DNA of 6,735 bases from Chloroflexota bacterium (lineage in GTDB: Bacteria > Chloroflexota > Limnocylindria > Limnocylindrales > CSP1-4): the NCBI GenBank assembly GCA_021786915.1, contig JAJYMP010000306.1, positions 1 to 6,735 of the forward strand. The letters are read 5' to 3'. Positions 1-6,250 of this stretch are shown piece after piece (position 1 is the first letter of the stretch; every line of letters begins with the position of its first letter). The position numbers were made by a program, and so were the translations under genes. Below the pieces are notes generated by a model that worked only from the letters and a program-made list of their open reading frames with translations, was not told where the DNA came from and did not search any database.

Positions 1-1092
1 AACCTCCTGGCCGCGATCCGCGGGTACGGCGAGCTGCTGCGCGACGAGCTGCCCCCCGAGGACGAGGCCAGCCGAAGCGACCTCCAGGAGGTCCTGGACG
101 CGGCTGGCAGGGCGGAGCTGCTGACCCGCCAGCTGCTCGCCTTCGCGCGCCGGCAGGTGCTCGTGCCTGTGGTCCTGCGGCCTGGCGAGATCCTGCGAGC
201 CCTCACGCCCATGCTCCGCCGCGTCCTCGGCGAGCAGGTTGAGCTGTCCGCCGCGGCCGACCCTGACGCCGGCGTCGTGCGCGCCGACCCGGGGCAGCTT
301 GAGCAGGTGATCCTCAACCTCGCCGTCAATGCCCGGGACGCCATGCCAGGCGGCGGGCGGCTGGCAATCGACGTGACCGGCTCCGAGACTGCCGACCCCG
401 ACTGCCATGGGTCGCCCGTCGACCCGGCCCCGGGCGGATACGTCGTCCTGACGGTTGGCGACACCGGCGTGGGCATGGATGCCGAGACGCGGGCGCACCT
501 GTTCGAGCCGTTCTTCACCACCAAGCCGGAAGGGCGGGGCACGGGCCTCGGCCTGGCGACGGTGCACGGGATCGTGCGCCAGACCGGGGGCTGCATCTCG
601 GTCGCCTCGACCCCCGGCGCGGGCACGACGATCCGCGTGTTCCTCCCCCGGGCAGAGGCCGATGCGCGCCTCGGGCCAGAGGCCAAGGCGGCGCCCGGGC
701 CCCCGCCGCGAGGGTCGGAGTCGGTGCTCCTGGTGGAGGACGATCCGGCGGTCCGCGGCTTCGCGAGCCGCGTCTTGCGCTCCCAGGGGTACTCCGTGCT
801 GGAGGCGGGGACCGGCGCCGACGCACTGCGCCTTGCCGAGGGCCATCCTGGAGCGATTGACGTGCTCGTGTCGGACATCGTCATGCCCGGGATGGCGGGG
901 ACGGCGCTTGCGGCGAAGCTCGCGGAGACGCGCGCCGGCCTCCGCGTCCTGTACGTCTCGGGGTACTCCAGCGGCGCGCTCGGACCGGACCTCCCGACCG
1001 ATGTGGCGTTCCTCGGCAAGCCGTTCTCCGGCGATGCGCTGGGGCGCGCCGTGCGGGCCGTCCTCGACGGGGCCGCCGTCCCTCCAGGCTGA
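1..1092 (+). CDS. Hybrid sensor histidine kinase with C-terminal receiver domain (5' truncated)
   Basis: This is the C-terminal 363 residues of a hybrid two-component kinase; the reading frame is open at base 1. The first residues (NLLAAIRGYGELL) match the segment just after the phospho-accepting H-box of HisKA, so the catalytic His should lie a few codons outside the window. The HATPase domain follows, with an N-box (NLAVNARDAM, Asn at visible residue 110), G1 box DTGVGM (from 154), F-box FEPFFTTK and G2 box GRGTGLGL (about 178-185). A receiver domain begins near residue 240, with acidic pocket EDD at 246-248, phospho-acceptor Asp292 in SDIVMPGM, switch Ser320 and invariant Lys340 in GKPF. 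By family knowledge, ATP-dependent His autophosphorylation is relayed to, or drained by, the attached receiver. The sensor input and any membrane segments lie upstream and cannot be seen. No output domain follows the receiver, so the partner regulator or phosphotransfer protein must be elsewhere. Confidence 0.95.
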   Translation, partial: NLLAAIRGYGELLRDELPPEDEASRSDLQEVLDAAGRAELLTRQLLAFARRQVLVPVVLRPGEILRALTPMLRRVLGEQVELSAAADPDAGVVRADPGQLEQVILNLAVNARDAMPGGGRLAIDVTGSETADPDCHGSPVDPAPGGYVVLTVGDTGVGMDAETRAHLFEPFFTTKPEGRGTGLGLATVHGIVRQTGGCISVASTPGAGTTIRVFLPRAEADARLGPEAKAAPGPPPRGSESVLLVEDDPAVRGFASRVLRSQGYSVLEAGTGADALRLAEGHPGAIDVLVSDIVMPGMAGTALAAKLAETRAGLRVLYVSGYSSGALGPDLPTDVAFLGKPFSGDALGRAVRAVLDGAAVPPG

Positions 1093-1141
1093 GGCCCGCT
1101 GCCGCCCGATTCGGGCTCGCCTGACGACCCGGCCACGCGTC

Positions 1142-1158
1142 TGCGGGCCGAGCCCGCA
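1142..1158 (+). terminator. Possible terminator hairpin after the histidine kinase
   Basis: The arms TGCGGGC and GCCCGCA form a perfect 7-bp stem around the 3-base loop CGA, about 50 bases after the kinase stop. It is the strongest of the three stems in this gap. There is no U-tract downstream, so intrinsic termination is unproven. In very GC-rich genomes such U-less stems often sit at gene ends. Confidence 0.35.
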
Positions 1159-1236
1159 TGCCCGCCTACGGACTGCCGAACGAGGGCCTTCGGCCCCCGC
1201 AGCCCGGATCATGCGCCCCGCCCGCTCGACCGCCGC

Positions 1237-1242
1237 TATCCT
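1237..1242 (+). promoter_or_regulatory. -10 hexamer for leaderless DDAH-like transcript
   Basis: TATCCT fits the TAnnnT -10 pattern and ends 7 bases before the ATG at 1250. Transcription from such a box would begin on or very near the A of the start codon. No Shine-Dalgarno sequence is present in the intervening CCGGCGC. No clear -35 element was found 16-18 bases upstream. The same arrangement recurs at 3433-3438, which strengthens both calls. Confidence 0.5.
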
Positions 1243-1249
1243 CCGGCGC

Positions 1250-2116
1250 ATGACGACACCGCTGCCTGCCTGGGGCGCCCAGTCGATGACCGCCCCGCTC
1301 CGCGAAGTCCTCGTCCAGGCGCCGGGCGCCGCGTTCGGACGCGCGTTCGAGGACCCTGCCGTGGGCTTCCTCCACGCCGTGGACCTCGACCGGGCGCGTC
1401 GCGAGCATGACGGCCTGGTCGCCGTGCTCGACCGCCTGGGCGTTCGCGTGCACGAGCTGGGCGCCGACACGGACGACCCCGACCTGGTGTACGTGTTCGA
1501 CCCGCTGCTGGTCGCCGACGGCGGGGCGATCCCGCTCGCGCCCGGCAAGCCCAACCGCCGTGGCGAGCCAGCCGTCCTCGAGGCGTGGACGAGCGCGAAC
1601 GGCATCCCGACGCTGGGCCGGATCGCCGGGCGCGGCACGGTCGAGGGCGGGGACACGTTCTGGCTGCGGCCCGACCTGCTGTGCATCGGGCGGACGCTGC
1701 GCACCAACGACGAGGGCGCGCGGCAGCTGGCGGCGATCGTGGGCGGGGACGTCCGAGTCTTCGACGTCCCGTACTGGAAGGGCCCCGCGGAGCTCGTCCA
1801 CCTGCTGTCGGTCGTCTCGCCCGTCGCCGACGACGCTGCGGTGGTGTTCCTGCCGCTGCTGCCCGCGGGGCTGTTCGCGCTGCTCGGCGACCTCGGCATC
1901 CGGCTGATCGAGGTGCCCGAGGAGGAGTACCCGACGCTCGGCTGCAACGTGCTCGCCGTTCGCCCGGGCGTGGTGGTCGTGGCCGAGGGCAACCCGGTGA
2001 CCCGGCGGCGGATGGAGGCCGCGGGCATCGAGGTGCACCCCGTCGAGCTGGGCGAGGTGGGCGAGAACGGGTCGGGCGGCGTGACCTGCCTCACGCGGCC
2101 CCTGCTGAGGGCGTGA
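1250..2116 (+). CDS. Dimethylarginine dimethylaminohydrolase (DDAH)-like guanidine-modifying enzyme
   Basis: This 288-residue protein belongs to the DDAH/amidinotransferase/arginine deiminase superfamily, cytosolic enzymes that attack guanidine carbons through a Cys nucleophile. DDAH itself turns methylated arginines into citrulline plus methylamines. Visible signatures, numbered from the ATG at 1250, are VYVFDPLLVADGGAI near the N-terminal third, EGGD at 132-135 followed by GRTLRTNDEG, catalytic His184 in VHLLSVVSP, LGCNVLAV, and GGVTCLTRPL with nucleophile Cys280 close to the C-terminus. All elements of the Cys/His/acidic triad appear present. Alternative in-frame ATGs lie at 1211 and 1286; 1250 is preferred because a TATCCT box ends 7 bases upstream, as in leaderless genes. 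The M20 deacylase gene begins 5 bases after the stop, so the two are probably co-transcribed. The true substrate (methylarginine, arginine or another guanidine) cannot be read from sequence alone. Confidence 0.85.
   Translation: MTTPLPAWGAQSMTAPLREVLVQAPGAAFGRAFEDPAVGFLHAVDLDRARREHDGLVAVLDRLGVRVHELGADTDDPDLVYVFDPLLVADGGAIPLAPGKPNRRGEPAVLEAWTSANGIPTLGRIAGRGTVEGGDTFWLRPDLLCIGRTLRTNDEGARQLAAIVGGDVRVFDVPYWKGPAELVHLLSVVSPVADDAAVVFLPLLPAGLFALLGDLGIRLIEVPEEEYPTLGCNVLAVRPGVVVVAEGNPVTRRRMEAAGIEVHPVELGEVGENGSGGVTCLTRPLLRA
2107..2111 (+). promoter_or_regulatory. Ribosome binding site deciding the M20 start
   Basis: GAGGG lies inside the last codons of the DDAH-like gene. It is 10 bases from the ATG at 2122 but only 1 base from the alternative GTG at 2113, so it favours the ATG. 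Its position implies translational coupling. Confidence 0.5.
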
Positions 2117-2121
2117 CGCCG

Positions 2122-3399
2122 ATGCGGGATCCTGTCGCGCTCACCGCTGCCGCGACCGCCGCTGCGGCCGCTGTCGACCGCGAGCTGCTCGTCGCCGACC
2201 TCGCGGCGCTCGTGCGCCAGCGGAGCGTCACCGGTGACGAGGACGCCATCGCCTCGACCCTCGCCGACCGGCTCGAGGCGCTGGGGCTCGACGTCGAGAT
2301 CTTCACGCCCAACCCCGCTGACATGCGCGCCGACCCGGCATGGCCCGGCGAGGAGACGCCGCGGACGACGCTGTCGGTGGTGCTGGGTCGCGCCGGGCGT
2401 GCTGGCGGCAGGCGCGTCGTGCTGTCCGGCCACATCGACGTCGTGCCGGCGGGCGATCCCGCCACCTGGTCGCTCGACCCGTTCTCGGGCGAGGTCGTCG
2501 ACGGGGAGCTGTTCGGGCGCGGCGCCTGCGACATGAAGGGCGGCCTGGCGTCGATCCTGGGCGCGGTGCGCGCGCTGCGCGAGACCGGGGCGCTCGGGCG
2601 GCTGGGCGGCGAGCTCCTCGTGGCGCTCGTCCCGTCCGAGGAGGACGGCGGGCAGGGGACGCTCGCGGCGATCCGCGCGGGCGCGACGGGCGACGCGGCG
2701 ATCATCACGGAGCCGACGGCCCTGGAGATCGTGATCGCGCATGCCGGGGCGATCACGTTCGAGCTGACCGTCCCGGGCCGCGCCGCGCACGCGAGCCGGC
2801 GCACGGAGGGCGTGTCGGCGCTGGCGAACCTGGCGACCCTGGTCGCTGCGCTCGAAGCGGACGAGGCCCGCCGCAACGAGGCCGAGACCGAGCCCCTCAT
2901 GGCAGCGCTGGGCATGCCGTACCCCTCCATGATCGGCAAGGTGTCGGGCGGGGAGTGGGCGTCCACGGTGATGGACCGCCTGGTGGCCGAGGGACGGTAC
3001 GGCGTGCGCCTGGGCCAGACGCCCGAGGAGGCCGCAGACGAGCTCCGCTCCTGCATCGCCGCGGCCTGCGGGGCGGACCCGTTCCTGCGGGAGCATCCGG
3101 CAACCGTGCACATCACCGGGGCGCGGTTCGGCTCGTCGCGCGTGCCCGCGGACCACCCGCTGCCGACGGGCCTCGCCGCGGTCGGCGCCGCGGTGACCGG
3201 GAACGCGCCGCCAGCCGTGGGCGTGCCGTACGGCTGTGACATGCGGCTGTTCGTGGGCGTCGGCGAGACGCCCTGCGTGGTGTACGGCCCGGGGGACGTC
3301 CGCCTTGCCCACGGCGCCGACGAGCACGTCCCGCTCGCGGAGGTGGAGGCGTGCGCCCGCGTGCTCGCGGCATGGGTGGTGGAGGAGCTCGGGGCGTAG
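2122..3399 (+). CDS. M20 family metallo-deacylase/peptidase (ArgE/DapE type)
   Basis: This 425-residue protein has the complete M20 co-catalytic zinc site. It shows metal-ligand His104 and Asp106 in GHIDVVP, bridging Asp137 in GRGACDMKGG, the Glu pair 173-174 (general base and ligand) in PSEEDGG, ligand Glu197 in ITEPT, and ligand His397 in LAHGADEHV. His223 in GRAAHAS marks the lid/dimerisation domain, which donates a residue to the active site in this family. Members hydrolyse N-acyl amino acids (acetylornithine, succinyl-diaminopimelate, carbamoyl- or formyl-compounds) or small peptides in the cytosol; no signal peptide is present. ATG 2122 is favoured because GAGGG at 2107-2111 sits 10 bases upstream. 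A GTG at 2113 overlaps the DDAH stop as GTGA and would add three residues. Either way it is tightly coupled to the DDAH-like gene, suggesting successive steps on one nitrogen compound. The specific acyl substrate is unknown. Confidence 0.9.
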   Translation: MRDPVALTAAATAAAAAVDRELLVADLAALVRQRSVTGDEDAIASTLADRLEALGLDVEIFTPNPADMRADPAWPGEETPRTTLSVVLGRAGRAGGRRVVLSGHIDVVPAGDPATWSLDPFSGEVVDGELFGRGACDMKGGLASILGAVRALRETGALGRLGGELLVALVPSEEDGGQGTLAAIRAGATGDAAIITEPTALEIVIAHAGAITFELTVPGRAAHASRRTEGVSALANLATLVAALEADEARRNEAETEPLMAALGMPYPSMIGKVSGGEWASTVMDRLVAEGRYGVRLGQTPEEAADELRSCIAAACGADPFLREHPATVHITGARFGSSRVPADHPLPTGLAAVGAAVTGNAPPAVGVPYGCDMRLFVGVGETPCVVYGPGDVRLAHGADEHVPLAEVEACARVLAAWVVEELGA

Positions 3400-3432
3400 C
3401 GTCGCACGAAGGCGCCAGGCGCCGCTCGCGGC

Positions 3433-3438
3433 TAGACT
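3433..3438 (+). promoter_or_regulatory. -10 hexamer for leaderless DUF1992 transcript
   Basis: TAGACT (TAnnnT) ends 6 bases before the GTG at 3445. The gap from the M20 stop is only 45 bases and has no Shine-Dalgarno sequence before the GTG. This suggests a separate leaderless transcript for the DUF1992-GNAT pair. A small GC inverted repeat (GGCGCC, A, GGCGCC) at 3411-3423 lies just upstream and could help end the previous message. No convincing -35 was seen. Confidence 0.5.
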
Positions 3439-3444
3439 CCGGGC

Positions 3445-3924
3445 GTGGACTCGTGCCGCACGCCCGCCATCCGCATCGACGAAAACGGCCGCCGACAGGT
3501 CGCGCCCACATGGGAGCGCCTCGTCGAACGCCAGATCCGCGAGGCGATGGAGGCGGGCAAGTTCGACAACCTGCCCTTCCGGGGGGAGCCCCTCCCCAAG
3601 GAGGACGACGCGTACGCGGGCGAGTTGGCGCTCGCCCACCACATGCTCCGGAATGCCGGCATCGCGCCGCCCTGGATCGAGGCAGACAAGCACGTGCGCG
3701 CGCTGCTCGAGCGCAGGGACGCGATCCTCGCCCGGGCGTCGTCCGGCGACGCGCCGACGCCCTCCGCCCACCGCCGGGACGCAGCCGCGCTCGGGGAGCT
3801 CGTCGTCGCGGTCAACGCCGCAGCCGCCCGTCTCAACGCGGAGGCACCCACTGACCGCCAGCACCGCCGCCCGCTCGTGCTCGCCGACGAGCTGGCCCGG
3901 TACGACGAGGCCCGCCGCCGATGA
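3445..3924 (+). CDS. DUF1992 (DnaJ homologue subfamily C member 28-like conserved domain) protein
   Basis: This 159-residue soluble protein uses a GTG start. Residues about 23-95 match the DUF1992/DnaJC28 conserved domain: WERLVERQIREAMEAGKFDNLP, a GEPLP turn at about 48-51, then LALAHHMLRNAGIAPPWIE and a basic helix. Despite the family name there is no J-domain and no HPD motif here. Bacterial homologues are typically small stand-alone proteins of unknown biochemical function. The C-terminal third (about 105-159) is Ala/Arg-rich and probably helical. The start is chosen because TAGACT ends 6 bases upstream and no Shine-Dalgarno sequence exists. The stop overlaps the next start as ATGA, so expression of the GNAT gene is probably coupled to this one. 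I infer no specific function. Confidence 0.85.
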   Translation: MDSCRTPAIRIDENGRRQVAPTWERLVERQIREAMEAGKFDNLPFRGEPLPKEDDAYAGELALAHHMLRNAGIAPPWIEADKHVRALLERRDAILARASSGDAPTPSAHRRDAAALGELVVAVNAAAARLNAEAPTDRQHRRPLVLADELARYDEARRR

Positions 3925-4415
3925 CGGTCGTCGAGGGGATCACGGTGCGCCCCGCCGAGCCGGCCGATGCCCCCGCGATCCGCGCGGTGGCCATTGCTGC
4001 GTGGTGGGCCACGTACGCAGGCCGACTGGCGGACGACACGATCGCGCGCTTCCTCGCCCAGGCGTACTCGACGGAGCGGATCGCCGTGAGGATCGATCGC
4101 CACGAGGTGTTCGTGGCGGGCGCTGCCGACGGCGTGGACGCCTTCGCCGAGGTGGTGGATCGCGTCGACCACGTCCAGCTCGCCGCGATCTACACGCTGC
4201 CGTCATCACGCAGGCGAGGGCTCGGCTCCGCTCTCCTCGCGGGCGTCGTGGCGGCGCACCCGGGCGAGGACGTCGCCGCCGACGTGCTGCTCGACAACGA
4301 CCTCGCCGAGCCGTTCTACACCGCCCGCGGCTTCGTGCCGGGCGAGCCGCTCACCGACGAGATCGCGGGCGACCCCGTGCGTGAGCGCCGCTGGTGGCTG
4401 CGCGGCGCGTCATGA
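3921..4415 (+). CDS. GNAT family N-acetyltransferase
   Basis: This 164-residue single-domain GCN5-related acetyltransferase is of usual family length. The N-terminal ITVRPAEPADAPAI is the typical first strand and helix. The acetyl-CoA pyrophosphate loop is RRGLGS at about 98-103, after strand IYTLP. Further on, NDLAEPFYTARGF (about 126-138) supplies the customary Asn, the Tyr133 candidate general acid and the RGF end of the fold. The enzyme would move an acetyl group from acetyl-CoA to an amine; the acceptor (antibiotic, small amine, protein N-terminus) cannot be told. The start overlaps the DUF1992 stop (ATGA). On the other side it converges with the aminotransferase gene, only 22 bases away with no visible terminator, so the two transcripts may overlap at their 3' ends. 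Confidence 0.9.
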   Translation: MTVVEGITVRPAEPADAPAIRAVAIAAWWATYAGRLADDTIARFLAQAYSTERIAVRIDRHEVFVAGAADGVDAFAEVVDRVDHVQLAAIYTLPSSRRRGLGSALLAGVVAAHPGEDVAADVLLDNDLAEPFYTARGFVPGEPLTDEIAGDPVRERRWWLRGAS

Positions 4416-4437
4416 CCCCAACGGCGCGTCGACCGAG

Positions 4438-5805
4438 TCAGTCCCCGAACAGCGCCTCCATCGCCGCCGCGAAGACCTCGGTGTGGCGGTCGACGTCGGC
4501 GTCGGTCGTCGCAGGCGACATCAGGGCCATGTTGTGGAATGGCGTCATGAGGACGCCCCGGTTCATCGCCCAGAGGTGGAGGAACCGCTCGAGCTCGGGA
4601 TCCGCCGCGTCGTGGAGCGCGGACCCGTTGCGCGGCGGCTGGGCGACGAAGTGGTACTCCGCGCGGGCGCCCAGGCGCGTCACGTGCCACGGAACGTCGT
4701 GGGCCGCCAGCACCGCATTCACGCCCGCCTCGAAGCGCCCGGCCAGCGGGACCATCCGCGCGAACGCCTCGTCCGTGAGGACCTCGGTCAGCGTCGCCCG
4801 GATCGCAGCCAGCGACAGCGCGTTGCCGGCCAGCGTGCCGCCGATCCCGCCGACGTCAGAGTCCTCGCGGTCGATCGATGCGTGGATGCGCTCGGCCACG
4901 TCCTCGGTGAAGCCGTAGGCCGCCGCGGGGATGCCTCCGCCGATCGTCTTGCCGATCGTCACGAAGTCGGGGTGCAGGCCGTGCGCGCCGGTGTAGCCGC
5001 CGGGGCCGGCGCAGATGGTGTGCGTCTCGTCATTGATCAGCAGCGTCCCGTGGCGCCGGGTCAGCTCGCGGACGCCGTCGTGGTAGCCGGGCTCCGGCAG
5101 GACGATGCCGACGTTCGTGAGCGCGGGCTCGAACAGGCAGGCGGCGACGTCGCCCTGGCTGAGCTCGCGCTCGAGGCCCTCGAGGTCGTTGATCTCCACG
5201 ACGCGCGTGGTCTCGGCGAGGGCGACCGGCTTGCCGATGTTGCCCCGGCGCGCGACTGCCGCCCCGTCCGGTCCGATGACCGCGAACGTCTCGTCGACCG
5301 AGCCGTGGTAGCAGTGGTTGTGGACGATGATCTTCGAGCGACCTGTGATGTGGCGGGCCAGCCGGATCACGAACCGGTTGGCGTCCGTGGCCGTGAGCGT
5401 GAACTGCCAGAACCGGACGCCGAAGCGGCGGCGGAGCTCGTCGCCCGCGACGGCCGCGTCCTCCGTGGGGAGCATGTGGGTGATGCCGCGGCGGAGCTGG
5501 GCCTCGACGGCCCGGACGGTGGCGTCGGGGCCGTGGCCCGCCATGGCGCCGGTGTCGCCCAGGCACAGGTCGACGTAGTCGTGGCCGTCGACGTCGCGGA
5601 AGTGGGCGCCCGAGGCGGACTCGACGAACAGCGGGAAGGCGCCGGCCCACTTGACCATCCAGTTCATCGGGACGCCGTCGAGGAGCGATCCCTTCGCCTG
5701 CTCGAACAGCTCGCGAGAGCGGGGGTTCGTGCGCTCGAACGACGCGAGCTCCTCGGCCATGAGGTGCTCGAGGCGGGCGCGGTCGACGGTGCGGGGGGCG
5801 GGCAT
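4438..5805 (-). CDS. Class III PLP-dependent aminotransferase (HemL-like group)
   Basis: This 455-residue cytosolic fold-type I PLP enzyme has class III hallmarks: VDLCLGDTGAMAGHG near 79-92, CYHG at 165-168, the PLP-pyridine Asp259 in NDETHT, Schiff-base Lys286 in TIGKTIGGG, then GTLAGN and a C-terminal MNRGVLMTPFHNMALMSPATT. The Asp-Lys spacing of 27 is normal. DETHT and LGDTGAM resemble the glutamate-1-semialdehyde aminomutase side of the family rather than ornithine transaminases. The usual NSGTEA phosphate-cup motif is replaced by TLTATDAN (136-143). It is probably a transaminase of an amino acid or omega-amine with unknown substrate; a true HemL is less likely given the divergent motif and long N-terminus. 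ATG 5805 is chosen because AAGGAG (5810-5815) lies 4 bases upstream and the family's N-terminal region starts soon after. The frame stays open far upstream only through GC-rich non-coding DNA. Confidence 0.9.
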   Translation of the reverse strand: MPAPRTVDRARLEHLMAEELASFERTNPRSRELFEQAKGSLLDGVPMNWMVKWAGAFPLFVESASGAHFRDVDGHDYVDLCLGDTGAMAGHGPDATVRAVEAQLRRGITHMLPTEDAAVAGDELRRRFGVRFWQFTLTATDANRFVIRLARHITGRSKIIVHNHCYHGSVDETFAVIGPDGAAVARRGNIGKPVALAETTRVVEINDLEGLERELSQGDVAACLFEPALTNVGIVLPEPGYHDGVRELTRRHGTLLINDETHTICAGPGGYTGAHGLHPDFVTIGKTIGGGIPAAAYGFTEDVAERIHASIDREDSDVGGIGGTLAGNALSLAAIRATLTEVLTDEAFARMVPLAGRFEAGVNAVLAAHDVPWHVTRLGARAEYHFVAQPPRNGSALHDAADPELERFLHLWAMNRGVLMTPFHNMALMSPATTDADVDRHTEVFAAAMEALFGD

Positions 5806-5809
5806 GGGG

Positions 5810-5815
5810 CTCCTT
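5810..5815 (-). promoter_or_regulatory. Strong Shine-Dalgarno of the aminotransferase
   Basis: AAGGAG on the minus strand sits 4 bases before ATG 5805. It fixes the start within a frame that remains open for nearly 900 bases further upstream. It also shows that this genome uses led, Shine-Dalgarno starts alongside leaderless ones. Confidence 0.75.
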
Positions 5816-5855
5816 CGCCGGGGCGGGTTGCCGTTGGGCGGCGTTTCGTGCCCCG

Positions 5856-5885
5856 ATTGTCGAAGGGCCTGGACCTCCCCGGCAA
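5856..5885 (-). promoter_or_regulatory. Candidate promoter of the aminotransferase
   Basis: On the minus strand, TTGCCG (5885-5880, 4/6 to TTGACA) is followed after 18 bases by GACAAT (5861-5856, 4/6 to TATAAT). Transcription would start near 5849, giving a leader of roughly 45 bases that contains the AAGGAG site. Both hexamers are imperfect, so this is a moderate-to-weak prediction. Confidence 0.35.
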
Positions 5886-6014
5886 CTGCGTCGCGCAGGG
5901 CGGGCAGTCGCGGGGCGGTTCGCGGGAGGCATTGCGGCCGCCGACGAACCCGAGGGAGGCCGAAGACGAGAGGGCCGACCGCACGTGGGGCCGGCCGCGA
6001 CTCGGTGGTTGGTG

Positions 6015-6032
6015 GCGGGCGGATTCGCCCGC
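6015..6032 (-). terminator. Possible terminator hairpin after the zinc-ribbon gene
   Basis: GCGGGCG and CGCCCGC form a perfect 7-bp stem around GATT, about 30 bases past the zinc-ribbon stop on the minus strand. A second imperfect stem lies further on at 5973-5996. No U-tract follows either, so termination is only suggested. Confidence 0.35.
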
Positions 6033-6061
6033 GCGGCGGTGGCGGACGGGCCGCCGCGGAC

Positions 6062-6250
6062 CTAGTTGAGCCTACGGGTGTAGCCGCAGATCTCGCAGAG
6101 CGCGATGCCCGCCGTCTCGTCGATGACGAGATAGCTGGTGCAGCCGTTGGTCGAGCAGTACAGGCGCGTGGCCTGGGCCACTCGCCGGCGCATCCGGCGC
6201 ATCGAGGATGCGCGGTGCGCCACGGCATTCGTGGTGGAGCGCGAGAGCAT
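6062..6250 (-). CDS. Small four-cysteine zinc-ribbon-like protein, 62 aa
   Basis: I do not recognise a named family. The 62-residue product has a basic N-terminal half (MRRMRRRVAQATR at about 17-29) followed by a compact four-Cys module: Cys32 and Cys37 (C-x4-C), then Cys52 and Cys55 (CEIC), ending GYTRRLN. Two Cys pairs about 14 residues apart with aromatic and Gly residues resemble a zinc ribbon, suited to nucleic-acid or protein binding. Third codon positions are almost all G or C throughout, supporting real coding. The ATG at 6250 has a GGAAAGGA stretch about 10-11 bases upstream; Met17 or Met20 are alternative starts. The frame is open further upstream, to an ATG at 6487, but that extension is Pro/Arg-rich with poor codon use, so I exclude it. 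A promoter with a LexA-type operator lies about 160 bases upstream and may drive it. Confidence 0.6.
   Translation of the reverse strand: MLSRSTTNAVAHRASSMRRMRRRVAQATRLYCSTNGCTSYLVIDETAGIALCEICGYTRRLN

Larger units (their letters stand above)
1093..1249. other. Intergenic region with three GC-rich hairpins
   Basis: This non-coding gap separates the kinase stop from the DDAH-like start. It contains three short inverted repeats, each with a 3-base loop: 1104-1116 (5-bp arms), 1142-1158 (7-bp arms) and 1184-1196 (5-bp arms). None has a run of T on either side, so they are at best GC-type terminators or mRNA structures. The right end carries the TATCCT hexamer described separately. I see no small gene in it, although an in-frame ATG at 1211 could extend the next gene by 13 residues. 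Confidence 0.5.
5806..6061. other. Intergenic region between zinc-ribbon gene and aminotransferase
   Basis: This 256-base gap holds the aminotransferase ribosome site and candidate promoter at its left end. At its right end are two stem-forming repeats. One is a perfect 7-bp stem with loop GATT at 6015-6032. The other, at 5973-5996, has 8-base arms with one mismatch and an 8-base loop. Long frames crossing it on both strands lack family resemblance or gene-like codon use, and I treat them as GC artefacts. Confidence 0.5.

Noticed and set aside
455..1249. In-frame upstream extension of the DDAH-like protein to a 553-residue protein
   Set aside because: The extension runs out of frame through the kinase gene and is Arg/Ser/Pro-rich; the leaderless start at 1250 and family length fit the short form.
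1166..2038. 290-residue minus-strand frame opposite the DDAH-like gene
   Set aside because: Low-complexity Arg/His/Gln/Ala composition with no domain; the sense strand carries all catalytic motifs.
2091..3407. 438-residue minus-strand frame opposite the M20 gene
   Set aside because: The Ser/Thr/Ala/Pro-rich shadow translation is typical of antisense GC-rich codons, while the plus strand encodes a complete M20 enzyme.
4416..4437. Bidirectional terminator between the convergent GNAT and aminotransferase genes
   Set aside because: Only 22 bases are available and no stem-loop or T-tract is visible there.
4381..6069. 562-residue plus-strand frame opposite the aminotransferase
   Set aside because: It is a mirror frame of a GC-rich gene (repetitive Val/Asp/Arg/Gly composition), has no recognisable motif, and lies antisense to a well-supported enzyme.
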